From Neodiprion pinetum (Eukaryota > Arthropoda > Insecta > Hymenoptera > Diprionidae): a DNA stretch of 64,000 nucleotides. Position numbers and translations under genes: made by a program. The stretch is taken from positions 5,215,257-5,279,256 of the forward strand of contig NC_060232.1 in the NCBI RefSeq assembly GCF_021155775.2. Reading direction: 5' to 3'. This document shows positions 52,101 through 63,955 of the stretch, in pieces. Position 1 is the stretch's first letter. Every line of letters starts with the position of its first letter. The notes beneath the pieces are model-generated. The model was not told the DNA's origin and ran no database searches. It saw only the letters and a program-made list of their open reading frames with translations.

Positions 52101-53170
52101 TACCAAACAATTTAGTAAATTCGAATTATTTTTGTTGTGTTTTTCTTATGAATTTTAGTAAAATCAAACATTTTTATCGCAAAAAGGCAAATACACAGTA
52201 ATTTACGGCGCTACATCGAATTTGTAAATTTTTAACCTTGTTTCGCAATTTGACAACTCTTTTTTACAGTAAATGTGTAATAAATTCATGATCATTTTTA
52301 ACAGTGTGATTAAACAGAATCCCCCTACTACGTGTGATGGTAAATACTTTGAGCAATTTGGTATGACACGAACTGAGGTATAGCAACAATTTGAGAAAAG
52401 GTATTATAACTAGACCGTCAAAAATGATTAAACTCTGGTGTTTGTAATCCGATGTTCGTGTTTTCAGACTTGTTATGTTCGCCATAGAGAGAGATTAACT
52501 GTAGAAAATTTTATTAATACTTATCTCCAGAGAGAATAGAATAGATTTACGTAAGTAGGCACGGTATTCAACAGCTATTCGTTAAAAATTACATTTTCTA
52601 TGTACTCATTTCAAACATTTTCGATGTTCTCATTATAAATCCTGCGATCTCAAATTATCGAGATTCCAACTTGTGCTATCTAATTTAGCCAAATTAAACG
52701 TCTATTGTATAATAGTGATGTTGTTTCGATCGTGTTCACGATCATTGGCACTAATTCCACTGTCACAGATTTTTGTAACCAATTTTTTTTCACTTTTCCC
52801 AACTTTTGATTCAAACGGTTCGACTGATTCACCTTTGTGAATATCGTCGTAGTCATAGTTATTTTGATTTTAATGTGGAGACATTAAAGTAAATGGACAT
52901 TTGTCGAAGCTGTTATTAATCATTTACTCGACGCACGACTTGAGCTTCCCTCTCTATCTTCTTCGTTAGATCCTTACGCAAGATCTGAAATAATTTCCAA
53001 GCTTAGGCATAATTTGAGGGTGAAGTCTGCCGCGTACATCGCGTCGCGTATCCTCGAGTGGTGCAGAAAATGTGGCTTTCCTCTCGGCTCGCTCCTTTTC
53101 TTTTCATCCCCATCGCGTCTCACCCACTCGGCTATTTTCATTTATTCTTTCCATATCGCGTCGCGATGTT

Positions 53171-53195
53171 CCCCCCCTCCCCCCCCTCCCCCGCC
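53171..53195 (-). other. G-rich minus-strand run with quadruplex potential
   Basis: The plus strand has three long C runs separated by single T, then a fourth shorter block (CCCCCCCTCC, then CCCCCCTCCCCCGCC). The minus strand therefore carries at least four runs of three or more G with loops of one base, the pattern expected for a stable G-quadruplex. Its role, if any, is unknown. Confidence 0.5.
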
Positions 53196-55751
53196 ATTCT
53201 CGCACATTCGTACAGACATGTTGCACGCACACACTTGGCTAAAATTCTCTCTCTCAAACCACGAACGAAGGAACGAACGAACGAGCGGAACGAGAATTCG
53301 TCACCTGAAGTAGTCGGGTTTTCAGTTTTTTTTTTCTTTCATTCTTTCCTTTTCCTTCTAGTTGTTTGCTTATTTCTCTCCCTGGCACATAGCTTTTTTT
53401 TAAAGTTTCGGCAAATTTTTTAGCAGCTTAATGTACGCGGCCTGGTTTTAATTCGATTCGAAAATTCATCCGAACGTATTTAGTAATGAACGGATTTTAA
53501 ATCTCGGACGTGAGATCGCTGGCGATTTTATTTTTACTAGGGTTCGTTTCTTTCTTTCAACTCGATTTATTACCGTCCGCACGCTTTTTACGCTTTCACC
53601 CGACAAGCTATTGTCACGTGGTATTGATTTTATAATAGCTCCTATTCCCGACGCCGCCTGCGAGTCTCTTCAGAAAACTCGATCGTTTTCACCCACCAGC
53701 TGCGTGTCATGTGCGCCGTTCCGTGTCGCGTGGTAAATACATTTTTATTATACGATTCAACGATAAAACAAAAATCATTATTTATCGGCAATCGTGAATG
53801 AATTGATAAACTAACATTTACTACCCGCGATAATCTTGACGAAATGAAATTAGTCTATTAGCTAATGGGTTTGTATTCTAGCCAAACTCTCACGTCAATT
53901 TCTAAGCTGCAAAACATAAGTATAACGTATTCCATGTTCCTCGGACCAACCTCTTCTCGTATTTTCACTTTCGAAGGGTTGTAAATGTCGCGTGGACATT
54001 GCGACGGCGGTGTTGATAAAAACGAACGATAGCGTGTTAGGCGAACTTCGGTCAAGTGGTCGTCGGCCTTGTTGTCACTGTGTTTTTACTCGCATTATTT
54101 ATTTTTATCAAGGCTCTTTCGTTTCTCCTAGCGCGCTGCAATAAATTGCTGAGACCTCACTCAACGTTGAGTTTAGCGAAGTGTTGTACAATTCAGTTGA
54201 CAATGTAAGAACAAAAGTAAGATTCTCAAAGACAAAAATATTCGGACTGGGGACAGCCGCGGATGTGGAACGATATAATTGTTTCTGCAGGTAATAAAAT
54301 TCCAACTGTAAAGTTTAAGTTGATATCGTGAAGTGCTTCGCGGTAGCGCAATAAGACTGAATTGCAATTCGTTTGATTTTTGTATCGACCCATTTCTGCT
54401 CGTTACGCAGCGGTATGTATATTATATTAATAATGTGCGTAACGTATTGGAGGGTTTAATTCATTCCTATTCATTGGCTATTTTATTTTTGCATCATTTA
54501 CTGTCGACAAAGTGAAACCAAACCATTACCAGAATCAAACTTCTCGATTCTGCGTATTTAAAATCACGCTCAGTTATATACGTGCGAAGCTTAGGTTTTC
54601 TTTCGTAATCAATGCCGTGTATCGCAGAGTTTAAAAAACAACGATGCTTTTTGTCCTTTATCGTGATCTACCTTGAACGAAACGTTTTGTATGTATACTT
54701 ATCAGGAGAGCATTTGTCTCGTTGATCATGGATTCCACTCAAATTTCTGGGGTCGATGTTTTTCTTGCAATATGTAGTTCCACCTCACGGTGGTCGCCTC
54801 TCTTCCCTCTGACGAAAAATTGTTTGTATCTGTATATCAGTAGTTGATATGACATGATAAATGAAACCTTTTCTGTATTTTTGCCTTAATTACTAATTTT
54901 TGCTGTTCTTCTTTGAAGTTTCGATCACGGGATCTTACAGATTCAATTGTTAAGGGATATATTATTAATTCATAGTAATAGTGAAGTTCGCACCATCCAA
55001 ACTATTGTAAATTGGACGAAGAAGACCTGAACAGATGGAACAGCGCATCGGAAACTCCATATTTTTGGTCAAATAAACATCGCTAGAAGTTTCAACGGAA
55101 TTCGTGATCATCCGGAGGGTTGATACTTTCCTCGTCAGTTTTTAGCTCACGCTTTAATTTTTCATACTCACCTCGTCGAACGTAGAATCCCCTCGTGGGG
55201 TGAATGATTGAGTTTTAAGAGAGATAAGAATCGAAATATCGTTTAATAGCTGGACGTTTATTACGATGTCGCAACGTGTGCTCTCTTTTGCTCAACTTGT
55301 TCTCTCTCACCGAAGCTTATACGCGAGGGGGATGAAAACCGATGAACTTGTACCAAATTCTGATTCACCGTCCGATGTGCAGCATCCCGAATATCAAGTA
55401 GCTCCCAAAATATCATATTGAAAGCTCTCCGTTCTGCGCCGCGTCTTTCGCGTTGCATTCGAACTTTTCCAACCACACAAACACATAAAATATACCCACA
55501 GAAGAAATACTCCACTGGCAAATATTTTCCTGCGTGTATATGCATATAAAACGGAAAAACACGGCTGCGGCTGGCTTCGAAAATCCGCCGACGCGGTGCA
55601 GATATTATTATTCTGTCAAGTTACCGGCGAAACTCTGTGCGAGCTGTTTTGTTTTAGACTCTTGTGCTTTTTCCCTCACTGGCAAGAAATGATGCGGTAA
55701 ATCGCATGCGAGAAAACAAGTAATACGAAACGAAATGAAAAGACGATTCTT

Positions 55752-55958
55752 AACGAGGCCGAAGTTAGCATCGTTAAGGTATCGAAACGTTGAAACAAAA
55801 ATCAGTATTTTGCACCTGAAGAAGTTGAATTTACAAAATCTGAGTTTCTTGATGCTGTATTAACAGTTTACTGAATTTCAACTAATCCTAAAGTTGCACT
55901 ATAACAACTTTTTCCAAGCATGCATCGTTACAATAACGTTACAAACTTCACCTCGACG
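55752..55958. mobile_element. Fold-back MITE, family F copy 3, opposite orientation (about 207 bp)
   Basis: The left arm AACGAGGCCGAAGTTAG plus CATCGTTA is the inverse of the right arm TAACGTTACAAACTTCACC plus TCGACG. Reversed, the interior gives TGTAACGATGCATGCTTGG and GAAATTCAGTAAACTG, matching the copies at 21840 and 31872. It is non-coding. Three diverged copies in 64 kb suggest a moderately abundant family in this genome. Confidence 0.58.
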
Positions 55959-56391
55959 ATTTTCAACGTTTCTCGATGATTTATCGGTAGATGGTATCAT
56001 TCTTATACAACATATACCGCACCGTATATAGACGTCTGTATATAGACGTACGACAGAGGCTCGAAGATTAAGCCAACAGCGAAGGGGATGAAACCCACGA
56101 CATCTTCCGCATCGCTTACCCGGTGAAGAGTTAAGAATCACCCCTGTTCACCGAGTTGGACGAAAACTGTATGGGGAAGGGTGGGCTATTAATGGTCACC
56201 ATCGAGAGCAACAAGAGCTACTGCAGGTTGGATTTACGCAGAGGCAATAGCCGGGTTCTTTATCTACCTCGAGTCCCTCCGTTGCATCTGGCGCAGCGGT
56301 CGGGCGTCGATATTTTATTTACCACTTTTTTTCTCCTCTCTTTCGCGTTTTATTTTCCTTATTATTCTTCCGTTTGCGCTTCTTTTTGCAG

Positions 56392-56531
56392 AGCTGAGAG
56401 TAAAGTTACGCGCAATGAGGATTATTTAAAGTCGATAGCGAGCTACGTCAGAGTTTCGCTCAAAGTGCAGAAAAATTCGCTAATCGCGAACCTCCGACAC
56501 TTTAGTCGAGATCCGAGATTTCCTACGACGG
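56392..56531 (+). CDS. Weak candidate exon, possibly of gene B
   Basis: A very long pyrimidine tract and TTTTTGCAG precede the segment, and CGG/GTGAGA closes it. One frame is open and reads AESKVTRNEDYLKSIASYVR, then VSLKVQKNSLIANLRHFSRD and PRFPTTG; the other two frames contain stops early. The frame needs two bases from the preceding exon, so it cannot join directly to the exon ending at 42397 and at least one more exon would have to lie between. The length (140 nt) makes a chance open frame quite possible. No motif is recognised. Confidence 0.17.
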
Positions 56532-57001
56532 GTGAGATGTAAATCTGGGCTTGGGTATCAAGGCAATTGTTGAATATTGGATATGATCCGTGCATCGGGA
56601 AGAGGAAAGGGATTGGGCGAATCTCCCCGAAGGGTCGCTCGTTTATATCCCGTGTCTGTTTGAAGATAGAACCGTCCGAATCGCCCTACAGCAGCAAGTT
56701 ACCAATTTGCTAATTCCCTTTTATAAATTACACTTACCGAGAGTTGAATTGTTGGACTGTTTCATGTATACCTAAAATATTCTAATCCGTCGACTGACAT
56801 TGCTCAGAAATTCACCGTCAGAATTTTCCTTTGTTCTTTATCTCTGTATACGGTATAATTACGTAGTCTGAAAAATTCAAGTCCGACCGAGTTTTGATGC
56901 GAAATCTTGCGACAATCGAGTTATTTACCATATCGGATCCGCGACGACGAGACGGGTCCGTGTTTCACGATTTCGTACATATCGCCAGTCGCGTCGTGGC
57001 G

Positions 57002-57127
57002 GTAGAAAAAGCCAGGAGTTTCATTCCGCGTTTGTCAGACGCCGCACGTCTCGCGGCAATGTCTTTTACTCCGTTGGCTGACCAGTCGCGGAATGAAACT
57101 CCTGCGGCATCGAACGGCTTTTTCTAC
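57002..57127. repeat. Long near-perfect inverted repeat (hairpin)
   Basis: GTAGAAAAAGCC (57002-57013) pairs with GGCTTTTTCTAC (57116-57127). AGGAGTTTCATTCCGCG (57014-57030) pairs with CGCGGAATGAAACTCCT (57087-57103). All 29 pairs are perfect. The only asymmetry is a 12-base insertion on the right arm (57104-57115), and the loop is 56 bases with its own GCCGC/GCGGC stem (57041-57057). No matching copy of the arms was noticed elsewhere in the window. Confidence 0.85.
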
Positions 57128-58533
57128 TTTATCTCGTGTCTCACGTTCACAGTTTATTGTTAGATGCATGTTCATCACGCACCGTGGGGAGCAATTGTCG
57201 AAGAAAAATGTTCGCTTTAAAAAATTATCTACATGTCGATTTGCAAATTTATATATCTTTGTAAATGTTTTTCGAATATTGCGTTCATTTCTGCGTATTG
57301 AACAATACTGATGATAATTTGAAAAACTAACAGTAAGCTCCGCTTGTCACGAATAAGTTTTGTTAATCCGTTGATACGTTTCCCAACTTCGTAAGTCGTC
57401 ATTCAATACAATACATAAACGTATCTGGGTTTACTTTTTTCTCCTCTGTTAATTCTTATATTTCATATTTTCGTCAATACGTAAGCGAGAGAGCGTTTCA
57501 TAGCATAGCTGGTAACATGCAATTAAATATTTAGCCGTATACATTCACTCCCGTCTGGCGAAATACCTTCCGGCGTTATGGTACCGCTGTTTTCGCGTGA
57601 CAAAAATTACCCAGGAAACCCCTTCGGATCCCGTGGGACCGAGACCGCTAGTTGTCCGACTTTTACTGGCGCAGTTCACTAACGGAATTTTCTCGTGCCC
57701 GAATATCCACCGGGATATATATATACATATATGTACGTACATACATACAGATCGACGGAGTGGTTTTTACACGAATTGCCTATCGGGCTAACCTCGTACA
57801 CTTACGTTCTGCAAAGTCGATGCATGCGCGTCACGTTACTTGCTTCGTATATCGACTTTATTACGCGATTAAACTTTCAACTTGACGGTAGGTATTGAAA
57901 AAGCGAGTTTATCCGGTGTCTGTTATATAAAAATGTCCCGCGTTATCAGTTAGAATAGTTTTTATTTTTCGTTTTCTTTTTTTTTTAAGGGGAAAATTTC
58001 TACAGCCTAGATTTTAGTAACTTGTTTTTCAACACCACGGTTAGTTGTTGTCAAAACTCGTTAGAGCATCTATTGATACTTATTGAACTAAAATTGAACG
58101 GATAAAAATATATACCGTCGAGCAATTTTATTTCGCAGGGTTTGTTCGACGTCCATTTTCCATCAAACTTATATTATAATGCCTCAGAGGCATCGGATGC
58201 TTGACAGAATCCAAATCAGTATCACAGCCTTACAAGAAAATAGGGGAAAGTAGTCAATAGCTGTGACGGTTGGACAAATCGATCAATTTTGATATTCTTT
58301 ATTATCCATATACTGACTGTTAAAATTTGATATATTATGTACCTAGTATTATGTAACATATCTCGTAGAGCGTATACCTCTACATAAATAGCTCTACGTA
58401 CTATTATATGTATTACGAGGCAAGGACCGAAGGGAACGATGAAAATCACTCGGGCATATATCGAAAATGTTCGAGGGTCGATTTTTCTTTGTGAATTTCT
58501 ATGTAGGTACACCCATACATATGCATGCGTACA

Positions 58534-58574
58534 TCCTCTCCTCTCCTCTCCTCTCTCTATCTCTATCTCTATCT
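58534..58574. repeat. CCTCT/CTCTAT pyrimidine repeat
   Basis: Four CCTCT units followed by CTCTAT units. It is a simple repeat with no coding meaning. Confidence 0.9.
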
Positions 58575-59833
58575 TTCGCTCTTTCATTCCCCCCGGGGAA
58601 CCTGGACGAAAGTTATTCCATACCCAGCAGACGAAGCGAGGCGCGGAGGTGAAGCGAGTGAAATTAGCAGTCGTCGCGCATATTTGAGCTGAAATGTTGC
58701 CTCTCTGATTGCGGAACGAGTCGCTTGGCTACTCTGCTATTCGGCTTGCTGCACCTTCGGAACGTTTACCTGTACATGCTCTACATTCGGATATATCACA
58801 GCTTCGTAACAGTTTGCGTCGTAGACTTGGAAAATTATTGATGCTCAATTTTGTAAAAATTTAACCGCAGATCCTCAGCTCTGCTGAAAAAACTTACTTA
58901 CATAGAGGTTTAAGATTATTTGAACGAAGATTTTTTTTATTAAAAATATCCATGGTTTTTTACTACTTTTTTTGTCCATTGCATTATCATCGTAACGACA
59001 TAATATTGTATAAAAAATATTGTTTACGGATGTTTCTCTGCCTGAGTGATGCGTGAAATAATTGATTCTAGCGGTTCTCAATATTTCGGGCAAAATTCCA
59101 AAGGTTGAGTCAAGAGAGATGTGTTACATGTAAATGATGCTTCTTTTCGAAAATAGTCAAGTATAAAAATTTTCAACATATCACCTAATTGACACACAAA
59201 TTTTACCTCATCATGCCACAAGTCACGATTGTTTATTTATTTACCTATTTATTTTTCTGGCACGTCTCTGCTAATTTAATCCACGCGCTCAACTCTGCAG
59301 TTTCTCCGTTTAGGCAAAACATGCTTTTCTTTCGATCGACAAAAGTTTCAATGCAATTTCCTTCTTATAGGTATACATAAGCAGCTAAAATATGAGTACC
59401 TAGAGCTTATTTTATACAGCGGAGAGAAGGAAAACTCGGCGAGACAAAACGGGAAAGTAGAAAAAGAAAGAAGAAAAAAATCCCACGAGATTCTCGAGCG
59501 ATAAATTGCGGATGGAAAAGGATTTTACTCGCGTTTTTCAACTCTTTGATAAATAAATGATCAAGACGGTGTTTCAATTATTTTGTACATAATACGAAAG
59601 TGGCTGTATCCTTTGGTCTTCCGTTTCGCCGATCCACGCGAGACGACTCGTAGCGACCAACAGGCTCGTAATTTGATACCCTGTCGCCCTCGCCTATCCA
59701 CACAGCAACTTTACAAACCTACTCACGTACCCTTCGCCTCCCTTCTATAGGACTCTGCCTTCGCCTGTCGGTTGCAGGTGGGGTCGGAGTTTAACCCTTC
59801 CGAACTCGGTGCAGGATTGTTAGAAAATTACAC

Positions 59834-60360
59834 CGGTCAACGCGAGTTTTGAGTCTGGGTTCTAGATGTGAAAATGTCATTTCTTCTATCTGACCAATAA
59901 ATAAAAAAATAGTTTCTTCTAGATGAAGTTTGTTTTTGTCAAAGCGAAAACGATATTTCGGCTTTTGAGAAAAACTACATATTTTTATAAATATGTATTG
60001 TAAATAAGAATTAAACAAACTTCAGGTTTGCGTTTAAATAATTTTGTTTTTCAAATAATAACCGACAATAAACTACAAATGTTAAAGAATTGATAAACAA
60101 AGTTTAATAATAAACATTTTTCGTAACTCTTCTATTTTTGTATGGGCTTTTTCTCGTATCAAATCTCAAACGTAATCTCCCATCATGCTCTCATTATACT
60201 GCCCCTGATGACGTTAATTACGATAAAATCCATCACACCTTGGTGAAAACGTTTTCCTTTTTCTTCTGAGTAGGCATTCGTATCAGCAATCAACCGTATA
60301 AGTATTACTTTATGAGTAATAAATAAAGGTTTTGGTTATTATTCGATGCATAGAATCGAA
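59834..60360. repeat. Dispersed repeat, family G, copy 2 (B direct, A inverted)
   Basis: From 59834 the text GGTCAACGCGAGTTTTGAG, then TCTGGGTTCTAGATGTG, parallels block B at 27907. At 60307-60356 the text ACTTTATGAGTAATAAATA, followed by GGTTATTATTCGATGCATAG, is the reverse complement of block A at 27822-27872. One block is direct and the other inverted, so the two loci are not simple duplicates. Together they may represent the two ends of one element. The copies are diverged, and borders are approximate. Confidence 0.5.
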
Positions 60361-60820
60361 ATTTATTTATCTCAATAGGAACTAAAAATAAAATTACATT
60401 TTTTTTTTATCGACTCATGTTATTTGGTATACACAATACAGGGATATAGAGTAAAGAAGGATATCGGATTTACTTTCACTCTCCTCCTTTCATTCACGAT
60501 CCTGATGATATTGCACAAGGCATGACACATACCTTTAATATCAAGATTTGTTTCATTTCGCGAAATGTATGTAGGCAGACGAAACATGGGTAGGTATTAG
60601 CTTATCGTGGAAAAGTAGTTGTGAAGAAAATAATAAGGAAGGAAATGAAAGGAAAATATTAAAAACGAAGAAGAGAAGAATGCGAATAAGCTTGGACGAA
60701 GTTATGCGAACCCCGTTTCGCTATACCGAAAGGAGAAGCGAACTGCTAGGGGATTTCGAGCTTGCGCCTGACCGTCGTGACCTCGACGTCACATCGTTAG
60801 GTAAAACTTGCGGGAGGATG

Positions 60821-60840
60821 AGGAGAGGAGAGGAGAGGAG
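60821..60840. repeat. (GGAGA)n short repeat
   Basis: Four AGGAG units in tandem, followed about 150 bases later by the long GA run. Confidence 0.85.
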
Positions 60841-60984
60841 AACGATGTTGAAGAGTAAGTGAAACAGAAACAGAGACGGAGACGTGTAGAGAGCGAGGCT
60901 GCGTGAATTCGAGAATGCGAGGACAGGGCAAATGTTTGCGTAAGCTGATTTAGTCTTTGGTTCGTTCGTACGAGGAATAACAAC

Positions 60985-60986
<2 letters not shown>

Positions 60987-61040
<54 letters not shown>
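60987..61040. repeat. (GA)n microsatellite
   Basis: Twenty-seven perfect GA units, then AAGAGAGG. This is the second long GA tract of the window. Confidence 0.97.
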
Positions 61041-61047
<7 letters not shown>

Positions 61048-63880
61048 GTGACAGGGTGGGAATTAGGGAATACGGTGTATGTTACATATGGAATTACGCC
61101 CCATCCTTGGGGTCTTAATTACGAAATGGACGGAGGCGGTGTTTTCTTTATCTCATTTAATTACCGGGTCGTGATTTCGACGTTTGGTTTCACCGCATTC
61201 AAAGGTCTTAGCCTCGAAAACGGTAACGGCGCGATTTCATTGATTTTTATACATCAGTCACGCTGTGTTATGCCTGTACATATATATTCTTTTTTTTTTT
61301 TCTTTTTTTTTTTTTTTTAATCATCTACTTTTTCTTCTCCAGTTTCGGGTAAACGATCAAAGCGGATATCCCTCTTCGGCTCACCGGTAATCCCGTACTC
61401 CACCCCCTCTACACATACACATACACACACACACATTCGTTCCGCTCTCGTCTAATATACGTATATGTCATATGTATATGTGTCGGGATATCAGCTACAG
61501 CGTGACTGCAGGCTACGTCGAGCAATAATTGAATTTCGATCGAAAACGGCTGAACTCTCAAACAGCGTTCTGTACCGATACATGTATACCAATAACACTC
61601 ACCTCCTCCCTCCATGTTTTTAAGTCTTTCTCAATCTATGAAAATTCCTTTCATCGTTTTCGGTACACGCCGTGTATATAAGCTCTGTAATGCGCATTGA
61701 GTTTGCCGCAGATACAAACAATCAAGCGGAATTATTTACATTTGGTGTAATTATTTAGTTTCTGTATTGAGCAGAGAGTAATTTGAAAACGAGTGTTAAA
61801 CATAGTAGATTTACGTATATGGTTAGGATATAGAAGTATATGAATAAAATTCCTACTGATGTAATTGAGCGTTAGTAACAATAATTGTTACTTTAAATAT
61901 ATTTAATCTGCAACTCTATATTATTATTTTAACATTTTTTTTTTTTTTCTTCTGATTCTACTTCTTGTTTATTTTTATCAGCTTCTTACGAAGTATTTCA
62001 TTCATTTCAACTTGATCACAGCTTAGCTTCCCTTTGGTAAATTGTGTATTTTTTGTTCTTTTTCTTTCAACAGAAACCGAGAAGGAGGCACAAAAAGGGG
62101 GAGCGTAGTTTTTTTTTTTACTCGGAGACTTACGGTTTGTGTATAAGGAAATAAAGCGAATCACGATGGAAATTTTACGCCGGTGAAGTTAAAGAAAGGG
62201 AAAAAAATGTTTTGGGAGAAGGAATGAAAGAAAAGTAAGAGAAAGAGGGATAGAGAGAAAGAGAGAGAAATGACTCGGTAGCTTTGCAACGGTGCGCGAA
62301 GATTTCGCATTTCCATATTTATCAGTTAACCGAAAGTTTTAACACTCCTGGCGCAAAATCCAATTGAGAGTCGCACATTGTTTTTTCTTTTCTACTATCC
62401 AACTTCACCGGAGGGTCCGAGCGGGTTGCTTAAAATCGGCCGAGATATTTTATTGTTCAATCTTTTCTTTGCTGTTGGGTTTCTCGACTTGTCGTATCTT
62501 CTTGTTCTTCTTCCCTTTCCTCTTTTCCCAGCTCCTTGTACCAATACACACATAAAGTTAATTCAACGGAATATTCGTTTCTATCTCGCTGGCGCGTCGC
62601 GTAATGATGATAGTAACAGTAATAATGATAATGATAATGATGACGATGACGATGACGATTGGGGAGAATGGCATAAATTTATTGGAGGAATTTCAGGTTT
62701 TGCGTAAACTGTGAATCGCCCGCAGACTGCAGGCAGAGTTGATTGATTCGTATCTCATACCATGCCTATATCCACGATGGGTGGAGAATTGATCCTCGGT
62801 TATTGCATCAATTTTTCATTTTCATTTCCTCAATCGGAAGCGAACGGGGGAACGCCTCCTCTTAGTGCGAGCCTCTCTTTTAATCATCGACCCGTTGTCT
62901 TACCGCACAGAATCGAGCAATGAAAAGAATTTTCCTTCGTATTTTATCATTATTATCATTCAATCTCGGCACCACTTTTGCTACGCTTTATACTATAACA
63001 GAGTTTATTATTCGAGTCGCTGGAACGGCTCCCTAAAAAAAAAAGAAACTTAGCATCGCTTAAATTCTGACAACTTTTCATCGTCCATTACCAATTGATT
63101 ATACCGTGGTTCATATTAAAATGATTATTATTGTTTTTTTCATTATTGTTTTCACTCAGCAACCGCTGCTGAATCATTTTCTGATTGCGTGCATGAATCT
63201 TGCAATATTTAATATCATTTTTTAATATCGCACGATAACCGACCACTATTGCTACACCAGAGAGCTTTATACTCCTGCAGTCTTTTACCTACACATGCAC
63301 CTCTCTTTGGAACATAAAATCTCGTGGAAATTATAATGTAGGTACTCCGAGTGGAACGAGTCTATAATGCACCTTGAAACGAAAAAGGCAAACAAAGAAA
63401 AGAAACAGGAATATGACGATATTGAAATATTGTAAAAATTTAACCTCACACTTACCATTAAAGCCTGTTATACCTCTCACTTGAATTTCCGTACAACATG
63501 CAATGATGTTTACAGTTCTGTTCGAATAGGTAATTAATCTCACTTGAGGTATTTTCTATTGGGTTCTTTTTCCCTCGTAACTTTTATTTCTCTCTTGAAT
63601 CTTTTTTATTTTATTGTTACTGCCTTACGCGCTCTCGGTAGTTTAGTCGAATTTCAAAGCCGTAACGGGAAACGTCTTAACGAACTCTAACGGAACGGTG
63701 GTACACGGCAATTGAACTACAAGGTAGAAGTTCGGCTGACTATTTGCCTCGTAAAGGAAACCCTGACCTAATCCGAATGTTCTACGTTGTACTGTGTTAT
63801 CCACATTGCGATGTCCAATACCGACATACCTACTTTCGTTCCTTTTGTTATTGCGAATAATACGTTCGACTTCACCTCGG

Positions 63881-63910
63881 TATAAAAGCGAGTGCTGCGG
63901 GGATATCAGC
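63881..63910 (+). promoter_or_regulatory. TATA box plus initiator at the right edge
   Basis: TATAAAAGCG begins at 63881 and ATATCAGCC follows at 63903-63911, placing an initiator adenine (63908) 27 bases after the first T of the TATA box. This is close to the usual spacing for focused insect promoters. An ATG with an open frame lies 48 bases further on, so box, start and coding frame form a coherent set. Confidence 0.42.
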
Positions 63911-63955
63911 CGTAAGATATTCCCCGTCGAAGAGGCGGAAAACTGGGGTGGAGGA

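Larger units (their letters stand above)
42398..56391 (+). other. Region downstream of gene B third coding exon, no secure exon
   Basis: If gene B continues, this is a further large intron. The reading frames present (for example 45482-45826, 45743-46177 and 50690-51460) lie in repeats or GC-rich DNA and lack homology or splice support. The notable contents are the ATGG repeat at 45.6 kb, a purine-rich and GC-rich island at 45.8-47.5 kb with a TATA box, a CpG-containing stretch at 50.5-51.0 kb, a G-rich minus-strand run at 53.17 kb, and family F copy 3 at 55.75 kb. Confidence 0.4.
56532..63880. other. Non-coding stretch to the right edge
   Basis: No supported exon was found. The stretch contains the hairpin at 57.0 kb, pyrimidine and purine simple repeats (58.5, 60.8 and 61.0 kb), family G copy 2 (59.8-60.4 kb), poly(T) runs near 61.29 kb, and AT-rich sequence to 63.6 kb. 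Frames of 60-130 codons occur on both strands but show no coding character. Confidence 0.4.

Noticed and set aside
61342..61387. Exon-like segment reading SGKRSKRISLFGSP after a poly(T) tract and CTCCAG
   Set aside because: The frame needs one base from a preceding exon, and gene B exon 3 ends in phase 0. It is too short to judge, and the poly(T) run makes acceptor-like sites likely by chance.
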